NCBI RefSeq assembly: GCF_002075885.1
Contig: NZ_MDET01000016.1
Span: 19,686 to 83,685, forward strand
Length of the DNA: 64,000 bases
Origin: Manganibacter manganicus
Lineage (GTDB): Bacteria; Pseudomonadota; Alphaproteobacteria; Rhizobiales; Rhizobiaceae
Direction: 5' to 3'
The stretch's first letter is position 1. Every line of letters begins with the position of its first letter. The notes under the pieces were generated by a model. That model was given only the letters and a program-made list of their open reading frames with translations. It did no database searches and was not told where the DNA came from. The position numbers and the translations under genes are program-made. Of the stretch, positions 25,628-34,105 are shown piece after piece.

Positions 25628-26727
25628 TGTACGAGCTCAAGGCAGTCCACAAACGCTACGGCCTCGCCAAGGTGGCGCTGCGCAAGATCGACCTGACGGT
25701 GCGGGACAAGGAATTCCTTGTCATCTACGGACCGGCGGGCGCGGGCAAGAGCACGATCCTCAACATCCTGGCCGGCATCACCCGCCCGACCACCGGCGAC
25801 GTGCTGCGCGACGGGGTCTCGATCCTGCATTTGCCGCCCGAGCGGCGCGACGCCGCCATGGCCTTCGAGAACTACGCGCTCTATTCGCATCTGAGCGTCG
25901 GCGAGAACCTCGCCTTTCCGCTTCACGCACGCGGCATGGCGCGGGCCGAGATCGACCAGCGCGTCAAGCGCATCGCGGAAATCCTCGGCATCGGCCATCT
26001 CCTCGACCGTCGGCCAGGCTTCCTGTCGGGCGGCCAGCGCCAGCGCGTCGCGCTCGGCCGCGCCATCATCCGCCCTGCCGACATCTATCTCCTCGACGAA
26101 CCGGTGGGGCATCTCGACGCCAAGCTCCGGCACAAGATCCGGGCCGAGCTCAAGGCGCTCGCCGACGACCTCAACGCGACCGTGGTGTTCACGACGACGT
26201 CGTCGCGCGAGGCGCTGGCGCTGGGCGATCGGGTCGCCGTGCTCAATCAGGGTCGCCTGGAACAGATCGGGACGCCGGCCGATCTCTATCATCGGCCGGC
26301 CAACGCCTTCGTAGCGTCCTTCGTCGGCGATCCGCCCATGAGCTTCATCACCGTCGAGCCGCGCCGCGAGGCGGACCGCGTCGCCTTCGTGACCCCGGAC
26401 GGCATGCCGGTCGCGACCCTTCGCGCCGATGCGCTCGACGGACTGAGGCCGGCCGACGCGTCGATCCAGGTCGGGTTCCGTTCCAACGAGGTGCGGCTGG
26501 CGCAGCAGGGCGACAGCGCGGCGCTGCGCGGCAGGGTCGACGTGATCGAGCATCTCGGGCACTCCAAGATCGCGCTTGTCGGGATCGGCCGCGATCAGGT
26601 CTCGGTTTCGGTTCCGGCGCATACGTCCATCCATGTCGGCGAGGAGGTGGCGATCGCCTTCCCGCGCGACGCCGTGCATCTTTTCCAGGACGCGCGCGCC
26701 GTCGTGCACGCCGTTCCTTCGGTCTGA
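25627..26727 (+). CDS. T2: ABC transporter ATPase A (degenerate H-loop)
   Basis: A 366-aa MalK/UgpC-type ATPase. Walker A GPAGAGKST is at 35-43, signature LSGGQ at 133-137, and Walker B LLDE at 155-158. A C-terminal OB-like regulatory domain follows (VGFRSNEVRLAQQG). Two catalytic positions are altered: the Q-loop Gln is Glu81 (AMAFENYALY), and the H-loop His is Thr191 (VVFTTTSSREAL instead of the usual VTHD). ATPase B at 26738 keeps the His, so the pair probably forms a heterodimer with one weak and one active site. Confidence 0.9.
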   Translation: MYELKAVHKRYGLAKVALRKIDLTVRDKEFLVIYGPAGAGKSTILNILAGITRPTTGDVLRDGVSILHLPPERRDAAMAFENYALYSHLSVGENLAFPLHARGMARAEIDQRVKRIAEILGIGHLLDRRPGFLSGGQRQRVALGRAIIRPADIYLLDEPVGHLDAKLRHKIRAELKALADDLNATVVFTTTSSREALALGDRVAVLNQGRLEQIGTPADLYHRPANAFVASFVGDPPMSFITVEPRREADRVAFVTPDGMPVATLRADALDGLRPADASIQVGFRSNEVRLAQQGDSAALRGRVDVIEHLGHSKIALVGIGRDQVSVSVPAHTSIHVGEEVAIAFPRDAVHLFQDARAVVHAVPSV

Positions 26728-26737
26728 GGAGAGAGCG

Positions 26738-27835
26738 ATGGCTTCGATAAAGGCGACCGGCCTGGTCAAGCGCTATGGCACGGTGAAGGCCGTCCACGGC
26801 ATCGATTTTGAGATCGCCGACGGGGAATTCGTGGCGATCCTCGGCCCGTCGGGCTGCGGCAAGTCCTCGACCATGCGCATGATCGCGGGGCTCGAAACCG
26901 TGTCGGAAGGAACCATCGAGATCGACGGCAAGGTGGTCAACGATGTCCGCGCGCGCGACCGCAACGTCGCCATGTCGTTCGAATCCTATGCGCTCTACCC
27001 GACCATCTCGATCTACGAGAACATCGCCTTTCCGTTGCGCTCGGCGGGCATGAACGCGGACGAGATCGACCGGCGGGTGCGCGACATCGCCGAAAAGATG
27101 GAACTGGTGCCCTTGCTGGGCCTGAAACCCCAGGGCCTGTCGTCGGGCCAGGCGCAGCGTGTCGGCCTCGCCAGGGCGCTGGTGCGCAAGCCTTCGGTGT
27201 TCTTGCTCGACGAGCCGATCAGTCATCTCGACACGCGCCAGCGGTATCGCATGCGTCGCTTCATCAAGCAGTTGCATCAGCAGTATCACTACACGATGAT
27301 CTACGTGACCCACGACCAGGAGGAGGCGCTGGCGCTCGCCGACCGCGTCATGGTCATGAGCAACGGCCTCATCCAGCAGATGGCGCCGCCCGACGAGATC
27401 TATGCCCGGCCCGTCAACGCATTCGTGGCCGGGTTCGTGGGAGAGCCGCCGATCAACTTCTTCGATTGCCGGCTGGCAAGGGACGGCGGGCGCTGGACGC
27501 TCGCTTTCGAAGGGCAGACGCTCACGTTGCCTGAACGCCTTTCCGATAAGGCCGCGCAGCTCGGCTCCGAGGCGCTCGCGGCCGTGCGTCCGCATTTCCT
27601 GTCGATCGGCGCCAACGGTCCCCTCGTGCTGGAAGGCAAGGTGTTCGTCACCGAGGAATTGCAGGACCAGAACCTGGTGATGGTGGATGTCGGCAAAGTG
27701 CGCTTCACGCTGGTCGCGCATCCTTCCGTGCGACCGCGGCGTGGCGAGGTCGTTCCGCTCACCATCGACGCCGACCACCTGCTTCTCTTCCCGCAGGACA
27801 ATTCGCGTCGCATCGACGACGACCTCGCCGCGTAG
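26738..27835 (+). CDS. T2: ABC transporter ATPase B
   Basis: A 365-aa MalK/UgpC-type ATPase. Walker A GPSGCGKSS is at 36-44, Walker B LLDEPISHLD with catalytic Glu159, H-loop His192 (YVTHDQEEAL), and a slightly altered signature LSSGQ at 134-138. The Q-loop Gln is Glu82 (SFESYALYP), as in ATPase A. It has a C-terminal OB-type domain. It starts 11 bp after ATPase A with GAGGAGAGAG as Shine-Dalgarno. Two different ATPase genes in one CUT1 operon is less common than one homodimeric ATPase but is known from rhizobial glycerol-type systems. Confidence 0.9.
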   Translation: MASIKATGLVKRYGTVKAVHGIDFEIADGEFVAILGPSGCGKSSTMRMIAGLETVSEGTIEIDGKVVNDVRARDRNVAMSFESYALYPTISIYENIAFPLRSAGMNADEIDRRVRDIAEKMELVPLLGLKPQGLSSGQAQRVGLARALVRKPSVFLLDEPISHLDTRQRYRMRRFIKQLHQQYHYTMIYVTHDQEEALALADRVMVMSNGLIQQMAPPDEIYARPVNAFVAGFVGEPPINFFDCRLARDGGRWTLAFEGQTLTLPERLSDKAAQLGSEALAAVRPHFLSIGANGPLVLEGKVFVTEELQDQNLVMVDVGKVRFTLVAHPSVRPRRGEVVPLTIDADHLLLFPQDNSRRIDDDLAA

Positions 27836-27843
27836 GAAGGGTC

Positions 27844-29508
27844 ATGGCCGCGCCGACATACGACTACATCGTCGTGGGCGGAGGAACGTCCGGCTGTCTC
27901 GTCGCGGCGCGGCTGGCCGAGGCGAGGCATACGGTGCTCGTGCTCGAAGCCGGTCCCGACGACCGCAATCCGCTGATCCGGATGCCGGCGGGTTTCGTCA
28001 AGCTGCTCGGCGTCGAGCGCTACATGTGGTTCTACAAGTCCGTGCCGCAGGAGCATCTCGGCGGCCGCACGCCGATCGTGCCCCAGGGCCGCGTGCTCGG
28101 CGGCGGTTCGTCGGTCAACGCGATGGTCTACATGCGTGGCCAGCCCGCCGACTACGACTTGTGGGCAAGCCAGACGGACGACGACCAATGGAATTATGCG
28201 TCGCTGCTGCCCTATTTCACGGACATGGAGGACAACGAGCGGCTGAACGACCGCTATCACGGCGTCGGCGGCCCGTGGAAGGTTTCCGATCTCCGCCATG
28301 TCTCGGAACTGTCACGCGCATTCGTGCTTGCGGCGCAGGGCAACGGCCTGCCGCACAATGGCGACTTCAACGGCGAAAGCCAGCGCGGCGTCGGGACCTA
28401 TCAGGTGAACACCCGCGACGGCCGCCGCTGCTCCGCCGTGGATGCGTTCCTGCGTCCGGCGATGCGGACAGGGCGTGTCACCGTCAGGACCGGCGTGCTC
28501 GCCCATTCGGTGATTATCGAGAAGGGACGCGCCGTCGGCGTACGCTACAGTGAAGGCGACAAGCTCGGCGAAGCGCGTTGCGGCGCCGAGGTCGTGATGG
28601 CGGCCGGGGCGATCGCCACGCCGAAGATCCTGATGCTGTCGGGCATCGGTCCGGCCGATCACCTGCGCGCGCACGGCGTGTCGCCGGTGGTGGACCTGCC
28701 CGGCGTCGGCGCCAACCTGCAGGACCACACGGAAACGCCGGTCGTGGCGCTATGCAACGGCCCGTATGGCTATTACGGCCACGACCGCGGCTGGAGACAG
28801 ATGCGCAACGGCATGGAATACCTGCTCAACCGCACCGGCCCCGTCACCTCGAACGGGGTCGAGGCGGGTGCGTTCTTCGATCCCGACGACCTTTCCGCGA
28901 CGCCGAAGATCCAGCAGTTCTGCGTTCCGACTGTCTATCTCGACAAGGACCACACCGACCAGAAGGCAAGCTACGGCATCACGCTCAATTCCTGCGTGGC
29001 GCGTCCGCGCTCGCGCGGCACGGTGCGGCTCGCATCCGCCGCTCCGGACAACCAGCCGCTGGTCGATCCCAACTATCTCGCCGATCCGGAAGATCTGCGG
29101 CTCTCCATCGGCGGGATCCGGCGCGCCCGCGAGATCCTGGCGCAGGAGCCGCTGCGCTCGATGATCGCCAGCGAGGTCTTCCCCGGTCCCGACAAGACGT
29201 CGGACGAAGACCTTGCCGCCCATGCGCGCCGTTTCGTCAAGACCGTGTACCATCCGGTCGGCACCTGCCGCATGGGCCGCGAGGGCGACCCCGACGCGGT
29301 CGTATCCACCCGACTGACGCTGAAAGGCGTCGAGGGCGTCCGGATCGCCGACGCCTCCGTCATTCCGACCATCATCAGCGGAAACACGAACGCCGCCGTT
29401 CTGGTCGTGGCCGACAAGGCCGCCGAATTCATCCTGGGCCGACCGCGCAAGACACCGGCCGACCTGTCGTCAACCCAGCCAAGCCAGCCCGTCGCGGCTG
29501 CCGTCTAG
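27844..29508 (+). CDS. GMC-family FAD oxidoreductase (choline/alcohol dehydrogenase type)
   Basis: A 554-aa glucose-methanol-choline oxidoreductase. The FAD dinucleotide motif [17 protein letters not shown] with VLEAG is at the N-terminus, followed by the GMC signature [18 protein letters not shown]. The catalytic pair is His in [11 protein letters not shown] and Asn in [10 protein letters not shown]. It would oxidise an alcohol group of the imported compound to an aldehyde or ketone and pass electrons to the respiratory chain. It sits 8 bp after T2 ATPase B and 11 bp before the cupin gene, and aldA three genes on could take the aldehyde product. Confidence 0.88.
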   Translation: MAAPTYDYIVVGGGTSGCLVAARLAEARHTVLVLEAGPDDRNPLIRMPAGFVKLLGVERYMWFYKSVPQEHLGGRTPIVPQGRVLGGGSSVNAMVYMRGQPADYDLWASQTDDDQWNYASLLPYFTDMEDNERLNDRYHGVGGPWKVSDLRHVSELSRAFVLAAQGNGLPHNGDFNGESQRGVGTYQVNTRDGRRCSAVDAFLRPAMRTGRVTVRTGVLAHSVIIEKGRAVGVRYSEGDKLGEARCGAEVVMAAGAIATPKILMLSGIGPADHLRAHGVSPVVDLPGVGANLQDHTETPVVALCNGPYGYYGHDRGWRQMRNGMEYLLNRTGPVTSNGVEAGAFFDPDDLSATPKIQQFCVPTVYLDKDHTDQKASYGITLNSCVARPRSRGTVRLASAAPDNQPLVDPNYLADPEDLRLSIGGIRRAREILAQEPLRSMIASEVFPGPDKTSDEDLAAHARRFVKTVYHPVGTCRMGREGDPDAVVSTRLTLKGVEGVRIADASVIPTIISGNTNAAVLVVADKAAEFILGRPRKTPADLSSTQPSQPVAAAV

Positions 29509-29519
29509 GGAGAACGCTC

Positions 29520-30047
29520 ATGCCTCCGATGCGCAAGGACCCGAACCCGAGGATGCCGTATCAGCTTCCGATGCCGAAGGAAACCCTGCCGGATCTCGTC
29601 ATTCCCGACGGCATTCCCAAGGACGAGCGCGTCTGGGTGCCGCAGGGCGAGAACGTCTGGTTCCGGCCGCTGTGCCTCAACCGCTCACAGGGCTACTGGA
29701 TGAACCTCTTGAAGGTGCGCAAATCCGGCGTGCTGAGCCGCCATCGCCATCCGCAGGCGGTGCATGGCTGGGTACTGAAGGGCCGCTGGCATTACCTCGA
29801 GCACGACTGGGTGGCGGAAGAGGGCGGCTACGTCTTCGAACCGCCGGGCGAGACCCATACGCTCGTCGTGCCGGACGATGTCGAGGAGATGATCACCTAC
29901 TTCCAGGTCAACGGCATCATGTATTACGTCGATGCCTATGGCGAGCCGCTCGGCTTCGAGGACGTGTTCACCAAGATCGACATGTGCCGCGAGCATTATG
30001 CCCGCGTCGGACTGGGCGAGGATTATGTCGATCAATTCATCCGTTGA
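29520..30047 (+). CDS. Cupin protein, 2,4'-dihydroxyacetophenone-dioxygenase family
   Basis: A 175-aa single-domain cupin. The metal-ligand motif LSRHRHPQAVHGW, with GETHTLVVPDD giving the third His, matches the family named for 2,4'-dihydroxyacetophenone dioxygenase. Many members of this family sit in sugar or dicarbonyl catabolic operons without proven dioxygenase activity. It may cleave a carbon-carbon bond in a hydroxy-ketone or isomerise a sugar derivative; the substrate is unknown. The ATG at 29520 follows GGGAG. Its 3' end overlaps the next SDR gene by 23 bp. Confidence 0.72.
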   Translation: MPPMRKDPNPRMPYQLPMPKETLPDLVIPDGIPKDERVWVPQGENVWFRPLCLNRSQGYWMNLLKVRKSGVLSRHRHPQAVHGWVLKGRWHYLEHDWVAEEGGYVFEPPGETHTLVVPDDVEEMITYFQVNGIMYYVDAYGEPLGFEDVFTKIDMCREHYARVGLGEDYVDQFIR

Positions 30048-30795
30048 CGCGAAAGGGGCGCTGGAGGCGCTTCGCCCCGACTTGTTCGCCGGCCGAAACG
30101 TGCTGGTGACGGGCGGCACGTCCGGCATCGGTGCGGCCGCTGCAGAAGCCTTCGCGGCGCTCGGCGCGGACGTGCTGGCCACCGGCGCGACCGACGCCGA
30201 GGTCGAGAGCGCAAGGAAGGCAATGACCGGAATCGACTTCCGGCGTCTCGACGTGCGCGACGGCGCAGCCGTCCGCGCCGTCGTGGAAAGCCGGCCCCGG
30301 CTCGATCATGTCGTCAACTGCGCCGGGGTGATCCGTCGCGGCGCCGAACTGGAGCCGGACGTGTTCGCCGACGTGGTGGATATTAATCTCACCGGCTCCA
30401 TGCGCGTCTGCGCGGCGGCGAGAAGTCGGCTGAAGGAAAGCGGCGGCACCATCGTCAACACCGCGTCGATGCTGTCCTTCTTCGGCGGCGGGCTGGTGCC
30501 GGCCTATTCGGCCTCGAAGGGCGGCGTGGCGCAGATGACCAAATCGCTGGCGATCGCCTATGCCGACGACGGCATCCGCGTCAACGCCGTGGCGCCGGGC
30601 TGGATCGCCACGCCGCTCACCACGGCGCTTCGCGACGACCCGGCGCGCAACCAGCCGATCCTCGGCCGCACGCCGATGAAGCGCTGGGGCGAGCCGGCGG
30701 AGGTCGCCGCAGCCGTCGTCTTCCTGTCGTCGCCGCTCGCCAGCTTCGTCACCGGCGCCGTGCTGGTCGTCGACGGCGGTTATCTGATCACGTGA
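30025..30795 (+). CDS. SDR-family oxidoreductase (YSASK type)
   Basis: A 256-aa classical SDR. TGGTSGIG is at residues 29-36, NCAG at 98-101, Ser148, Tyr161 and Lys165. The start ATG at 30025 lies inside the end of the cupin gene and is preceded by GGGCGAGGA. The sequence is closely similar to the SDR at 8881-9639, sharing TASMLS/IASMLS, LVPAY-ASK and MKRWG/LKRWG. The substrate is probably a polyol or sugar acid. Confidence 0.86.
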   Translation: MSINSSVDAKGALEALRPDLFAGRNVLVTGGTSGIGAAAAEAFAALGADVLATGATDAEVESARKAMTGIDFRRLDVRDGAAVRAVVESRPRLDHVVNCAGVIRRGAELEPDVFADVVDINLTGSMRVCAAARSRLKESGGTIVNTASMLSFFGGGLVPAYSASKGGVAQMTKSLAIAYADDGIRVNAVAPGWIATPLTTALRDDPARNQPILGRTPMKRWGEPAEVAAAVVFLSSPLASFVTGAVLVVDGGYLIT

Positions 30796-30805
30796 GAATC
30801 CGGTC

Positions 30806-31801
30806 ATGAAGGCAGTCGTTGTTCCCTCGGCATCGAGCCGCATCGAAGATGTCCGCATCGCGAACGTCCCTATGCCGGAGCCGGGGCCTGGCGAGGTCCG
30901 GATCCGGATCAAGGCGGTCTCGCTCAATCCCGCCGACTGGAAGTTCGCCAACGACCACAAGCCGGGCTGGCTCTATCCGCATCCGTTGGGCCTGGACGGG
31001 GCCGGCGTCATCGACAGCGCCGGCGCGAGCGTGACCGACTGGAAGCCCGGCGACCGCGTCGTCCTCCATCACAGCTTTCTGAAGCGTGGCGTCTTCGCCG
31101 AATACACGGTCGCGCCCCTCCATGTGCTCTCGCGCGTGCCCGAAACCGTGTCTTGGACCGACGCCGCGGCCGTGCCCTGCGCCGGCTACACCGCCTATCA
31201 GGGCCTGTTCCGCAAGGCGCATCTCGCCGCCGGGCAGACGATCCTCGTGCAGGGCGCCAATGGCGGCGTCGGCGGCTTCGCAACACAGTTCGCGCATGCC
31301 GAGGGCGCCAAGGTCATCGGCCTCGCCCGCCCGGAGCATCATGCGGCGGTGCGCAAGCTCGGCGCGGACGTCGTCCTCGATTACCGCGATCCGGAATTGC
31401 TGGAGAAGGTGCGGGCCGAAACGCAGGACGGCGCAGGCGTCGACGTCATGCTGGAGGTGGTCAATCCCGGCGATGCGCGTAAATCGCTGGCCTTCCTCCA
31501 CTACAACGGCCACCTGATTTCCGTCGATCCGCTGCCCAACATGGCCGAGGTGCCTTCCTACACCTACGCCGCCTCCATCCACGAGGTCGGGCTGGGCGGC
31601 GCCTATGCGGCGGGTCACATGGCGACGCAGCGCGATTTCGCGGTGATCGGCGACGACCTCATGCAGCGCCTGGCGGCTGGGCGGCTCGATCCGATGGTCG
31701 AGGAGATCATCACCCTGGACGAGATTCCGGACGGCCTCCTGCGCCTGATGCGGCGCGAGGTGACGGGCAAGATCGTGGCGCTGGTCGACAGCGCGACCTG
31801 A
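30806..31801 (+). CDS. Zinc-independent MDR oxidoreductase (quinone reductase-like)
   Basis: A 331-aa medium-chain dehydrogenase/reductase. The N-terminal GroES-like domain (LNPADWKFANDHKPG) is followed by a Rossmann domain with VQGANGGVGGFATQFA. The catalytic-zinc Cys/His set of alcohol dehydrogenases and the structural four-Cys lobe are absent, which fits the quinone oxidoreductase/enoyl reductase branch. It would reduce an activated double bond or quinone, or act as an NADPH-dependent carbonyl reductase. It lies 10 bp after the SDR and 24 bp before aldA. Confidence 0.82.
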   Translation: MKAVVVPSASSRIEDVRIANVPMPEPGPGEVRIRIKAVSLNPADWKFANDHKPGWLYPHPLGLDGAGVIDSAGASVTDWKPGDRVVLHHSFLKRGVFAEYTVAPLHVLSRVPETVSWTDAAAVPCAGYTAYQGLFRKAHLAAGQTILVQGANGGVGGFATQFAHAEGAKVIGLARPEHHAAVRKLGADVVLDYRDPELLEKVRAETQDGAGVDVMLEVVNPGDARKSLAFLHYNGHLISVDPLPNMAEVPSYTYAASIHEVGLGGAYAAGHMATQRDFAVIGDDLMQRLAAGRLDPMVEEIITLDEIPDGLLRLMRREVTGKIVALVDSAT

Positions 31802-31825
31802 CAACACACAATCGGGAGAAGCGGC

Positions 31826-33262
31826 ATGGCGCAATACAGGCATTACATCGCGGGGCAGTTCGTCGACGGCAAGGCGGAGGAGCGGATACCCGTGCTCAAC
31901 CCGGCGACGGGCGAGACGATCGCCGAGGTGCCCGACGCGTCCGCCAAGACGGTCGATGCGGCCGTCGCGGCAGCGCGCAAGGCGCAAGCTTCCTGGGCGG
32001 AACTGCCGGCGATCGAACGCGCCGGCCATGTCCGCGCCATCGCCGAAAAGATCCGCGCCAAAGCCGACGGCCTGGCTGAGATCATCTCGCACGAGCAGGG
32101 CAAGATCCTGCCGCTCGCCAAGGGTGAGGTACTCGGCATGGCCGGACTGATGGACTACATGGCCGAGTGGGCGCGGCGCATCGAGGGCGACATCGTCGAA
32201 AGCGACCGCAAGGGCGAGACGATCCTGCTCTACCGGCGGCCGGTCGGCGTGGTGGCAGGCATCCTGCCGTGGAACTTCCCGTTCTATCTCATCGGCCGCA
32301 AGCTGGCGCCGGCGCTGGTCGCCGGCAACACCATCGTCATCAAGTCGAGCGAGGAGACGCCGCTCAACGCCTTCGCCTTCGCCGAACTGGCAGCCGAGGC
32401 CGGGCTGCCGGAAGGTGTGTTCAACCTCGTCAGCGGGCGCGGCAGGACGGCCGGTGCCGCGCTGACCAGCCATCCCGACGTCGATCTGGTCTCCTTCACC
32501 GGCAGCGTGCCGACGGGCATCGCGATCATGGAAGCGGCGGCGAAGAACCTCACCCGTGTCAATCTCGAACTCGGCGGCAAGGCGCCGGCGATCGTGCTGA
32601 AGGACGCCGATCTCGACCTCGCCACGCGCGCCATCACCCAGTCGCGCATCAACAACACCGGCCAGGTCTGCAACTGCGCGGAACGCATTTTCGTCGAGCG
32701 TCCGGTGGCGGACGCCTTCGTGGAGAAGTTCGTGGCCTCGATGGCGAAGGTGCGCTACGGCGACCCGCTGGCGGAGAAGGACCTCGACATGGGTCCGCTG
32801 GTCAACGCCGTGCAACTCGACAAGGTGGCCGGCATGGTCGAGCGCGCCAGGGGCGAGGGCGCGAAGGTTGCGCTCGGCGGCAAGCAGGCCGACCGCAACC
32901 GCGGCTATCATTACGAGCCGACCGTGCTGGTCGATTGCCGCCCGGACATGGAGATCATGCGCAAGGAGATTTTCGGGCCGGTGGCGCCGATCGCGGTGGT
33001 CGATTCCTGGGAAGAGGCCGTGCATCACGCCAACGACACCGAATACGGCCTGACCTCCTCGCTCTATACCAGCGACCTCAACAAGGCTCTGAAGGCCAGC
33101 AACCGGTTGCAGTTCGGGGAGACCTACATCAACCGCGAGAACGGCGAGGCCTATCAGGGCTTTCATGCGGGGCGAAAGAAGTCCGGCATCGGCGGCGCCG
33201 ACGGCAAGCACGGCTTCTACGAATATATGGAGACGCAGACGGTCTATATCGAGCACGGCTGA
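31826..33262 (+). CDS. aldA: Lactaldehyde/glycolaldehyde dehydrogenase, AldA type
   Basis: A 478-aa NAD-dependent aldehyde dehydrogenase. The catalytic Cys is in NTGQVCNCAERIF (near residue 283) and the general base Glu in LELGGKAP. The C-terminal run YINRENGEAYQGFHAG and KKSGIGGADGKHG is the diagnostic ending of E. coli AldA. AldA oxidises L-lactaldehyde, glycolaldehyde and other small hydroxy-aldehydes that arise from pentose, fucose or diol cleavage. The GMC oxidase upstream could supply the aldehyde. Confidence 0.9.
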   Translation: MAQYRHYIAGQFVDGKAEERIPVLNPATGETIAEVPDASAKTVDAAVAAARKAQASWAELPAIERAGHVRAIAEKIRAKADGLAEIISHEQGKILPLAKGEVLGMAGLMDYMAEWARRIEGDIVESDRKGETILLYRRPVGVVAGILPWNFPFYLIGRKLAPALVAGNTIVIKSSEETPLNAFAFAELAAEAGLPEGVFNLVSGRGRTAGAALTSHPDVDLVSFTGSVPTGIAIMEAAAKNLTRVNLELGGKAPAIVLKDADLDLATRAITQSRINNTGQVCNCAERIFVERPVADAFVEKFVASMAKVRYGDPLAEKDLDMGPLVNAVQLDKVAGMVERARGEGAKVALGGKQADRNRGYHYEPTVLVDCRPDMEIMRKEIFGPVAPIAVVDSWEEAVHHANDTEYGLTSSLYTSDLNKALKASNRLQFGETYINRENGEAYQGFHAGRKKSGIGGADGKHGFYEYMETQTVYIEHG

Positions 33263-33335
33263 CGGACGGCTACAGGCGGCAAGCGGCGTCGAGCCGTGCA
33301 AACCGCATGTTGTCCGGATGTCCGGGCCGCGCTAG

Positions 33336-33359
33336 GGTCCCGGCGCTTTCGCCGGAACC
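33336..33359 (+). promoter_or_regulatory. Hairpin directly upstream of the GntR/UTRA start
   Basis: GGTCCCGGCG-CTTT-CGCCGGAACC forms a 10-bp stem with one mismatch, ending 3 bp before the ATG at 33363. It would hide the translation start region of the regulator or act as an attenuating end of the long T2-aldA transcript. No U-tract follows. Confidence 0.45.
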
Positions 33360-33362
33360 CGC

Positions 33363-34094
33363 ATGATCGACCGAACCACTCCCGTTCCGCTCTATTTCCA
33401 GCTTGCGCAGCACCTGCGGTCCGAAATCGCTTCGGGCGCGATCGCCAGCGGCGGCAAGCTGCCGTCCGAGCATGAATTGTGTGCCGAACATGGCGTTTCG
33501 CGTTCGGTCGTCCGCCAGGCACTGCAGTCGCTCGCGCTCGACGGATTGATCGAGACGGAGCGCGGACGGGGCGCCTTCGTGCGGGAAAAGAAGGTGCCGA
33601 TCGTCCTCCAGCAACGCCTGGACCCGTTGCAGGAGGGGATGGCCAAGGCGGGTTTCACGCTGACCACGAAAGTGCTGCGGCAGGAGCAGATCGCGGCGCC
33701 GGCGCATGTCGCCAAGGCAATCGGCGATCCCAGGGCGGTCTTTCTCGAGCGTGTGCGCTATGTGGACGGGCAATTGCTGCTCGTCGTCCGGAACTACCTG
33801 CCGTACCGCCGCTTTTCGGCCCTTCTCGACTTTGACGGGCTGGAGACCAAGTCCCTCTATGTCTGGCTGGACGAAGCCTGTGGTGTCATCGCCTCGACCG
33901 GCAGGCGCACGATCGAGATCGGCCGCGCCGACAGCCATATCGCTTCGATCCTGAAGCTGAAACGGGGCGACCGCGTGCTGTTCAACCGCGAGACGACGTT
34001 CGATCAGGACGGCAAGGCGGTCGAATATTATGAATCCTGGCATCACCCCGACCGGACCCGCCTCAGCATCGACCTCTACCGGCAGAAGAGCTGA
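33363..34094 (+). CDS. GntR-family regulator, HutC/UTRA subclass
   Basis: A 243-aa regulator. The N-terminal winged helix (SEHELCAEHGVSRSVVRQAL) is followed by a UTRA domain that ends FDQDGKAVEYYESWHHPDR, the usual effector-binding fold for sugar or sugar-phosphate ligands. It is the last gene of the plus-strand run, and its 3' end faces xylB with an 11-bp gap. HutC-class proteins commonly bind TGT-N4-ACA palindromes; such sites lie at the tkt promoter (37636-37648) and upstream of T1 (8670-8683). It may control xylB-tkt as well as its own operon. Confidence 0.9.
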   Translation: MIDRTTPVPLYFQLAQHLRSEIASGAIASGGKLPSEHELCAEHGVSRSVVRQALQSLALDGLIETERGRGAFVREKKVPIVLQQRLDPLQEGMAKAGFTLTTKVLRQEQIAAPAHVAKAIGDPRAVFLERVRYVDGQLLLVVRNYLPYRRFSALLDFDGLETKSLYVWLDEACGVIASTGRRTIEIGRADSHIASILKLKRGDRVLFNRETTFDQDGKAVEYYESWHHPDRTRLSIDLYRQKS

Positions 34095-34105
34095 CCCCGC
34101 GGCGG

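Noticed and set aside
30788..33301. An 837-codon open frame opposite the MDR and aldA genes
   Set aside because: Same high-GC shadow effect; aldA on the other strand is unmistakable.
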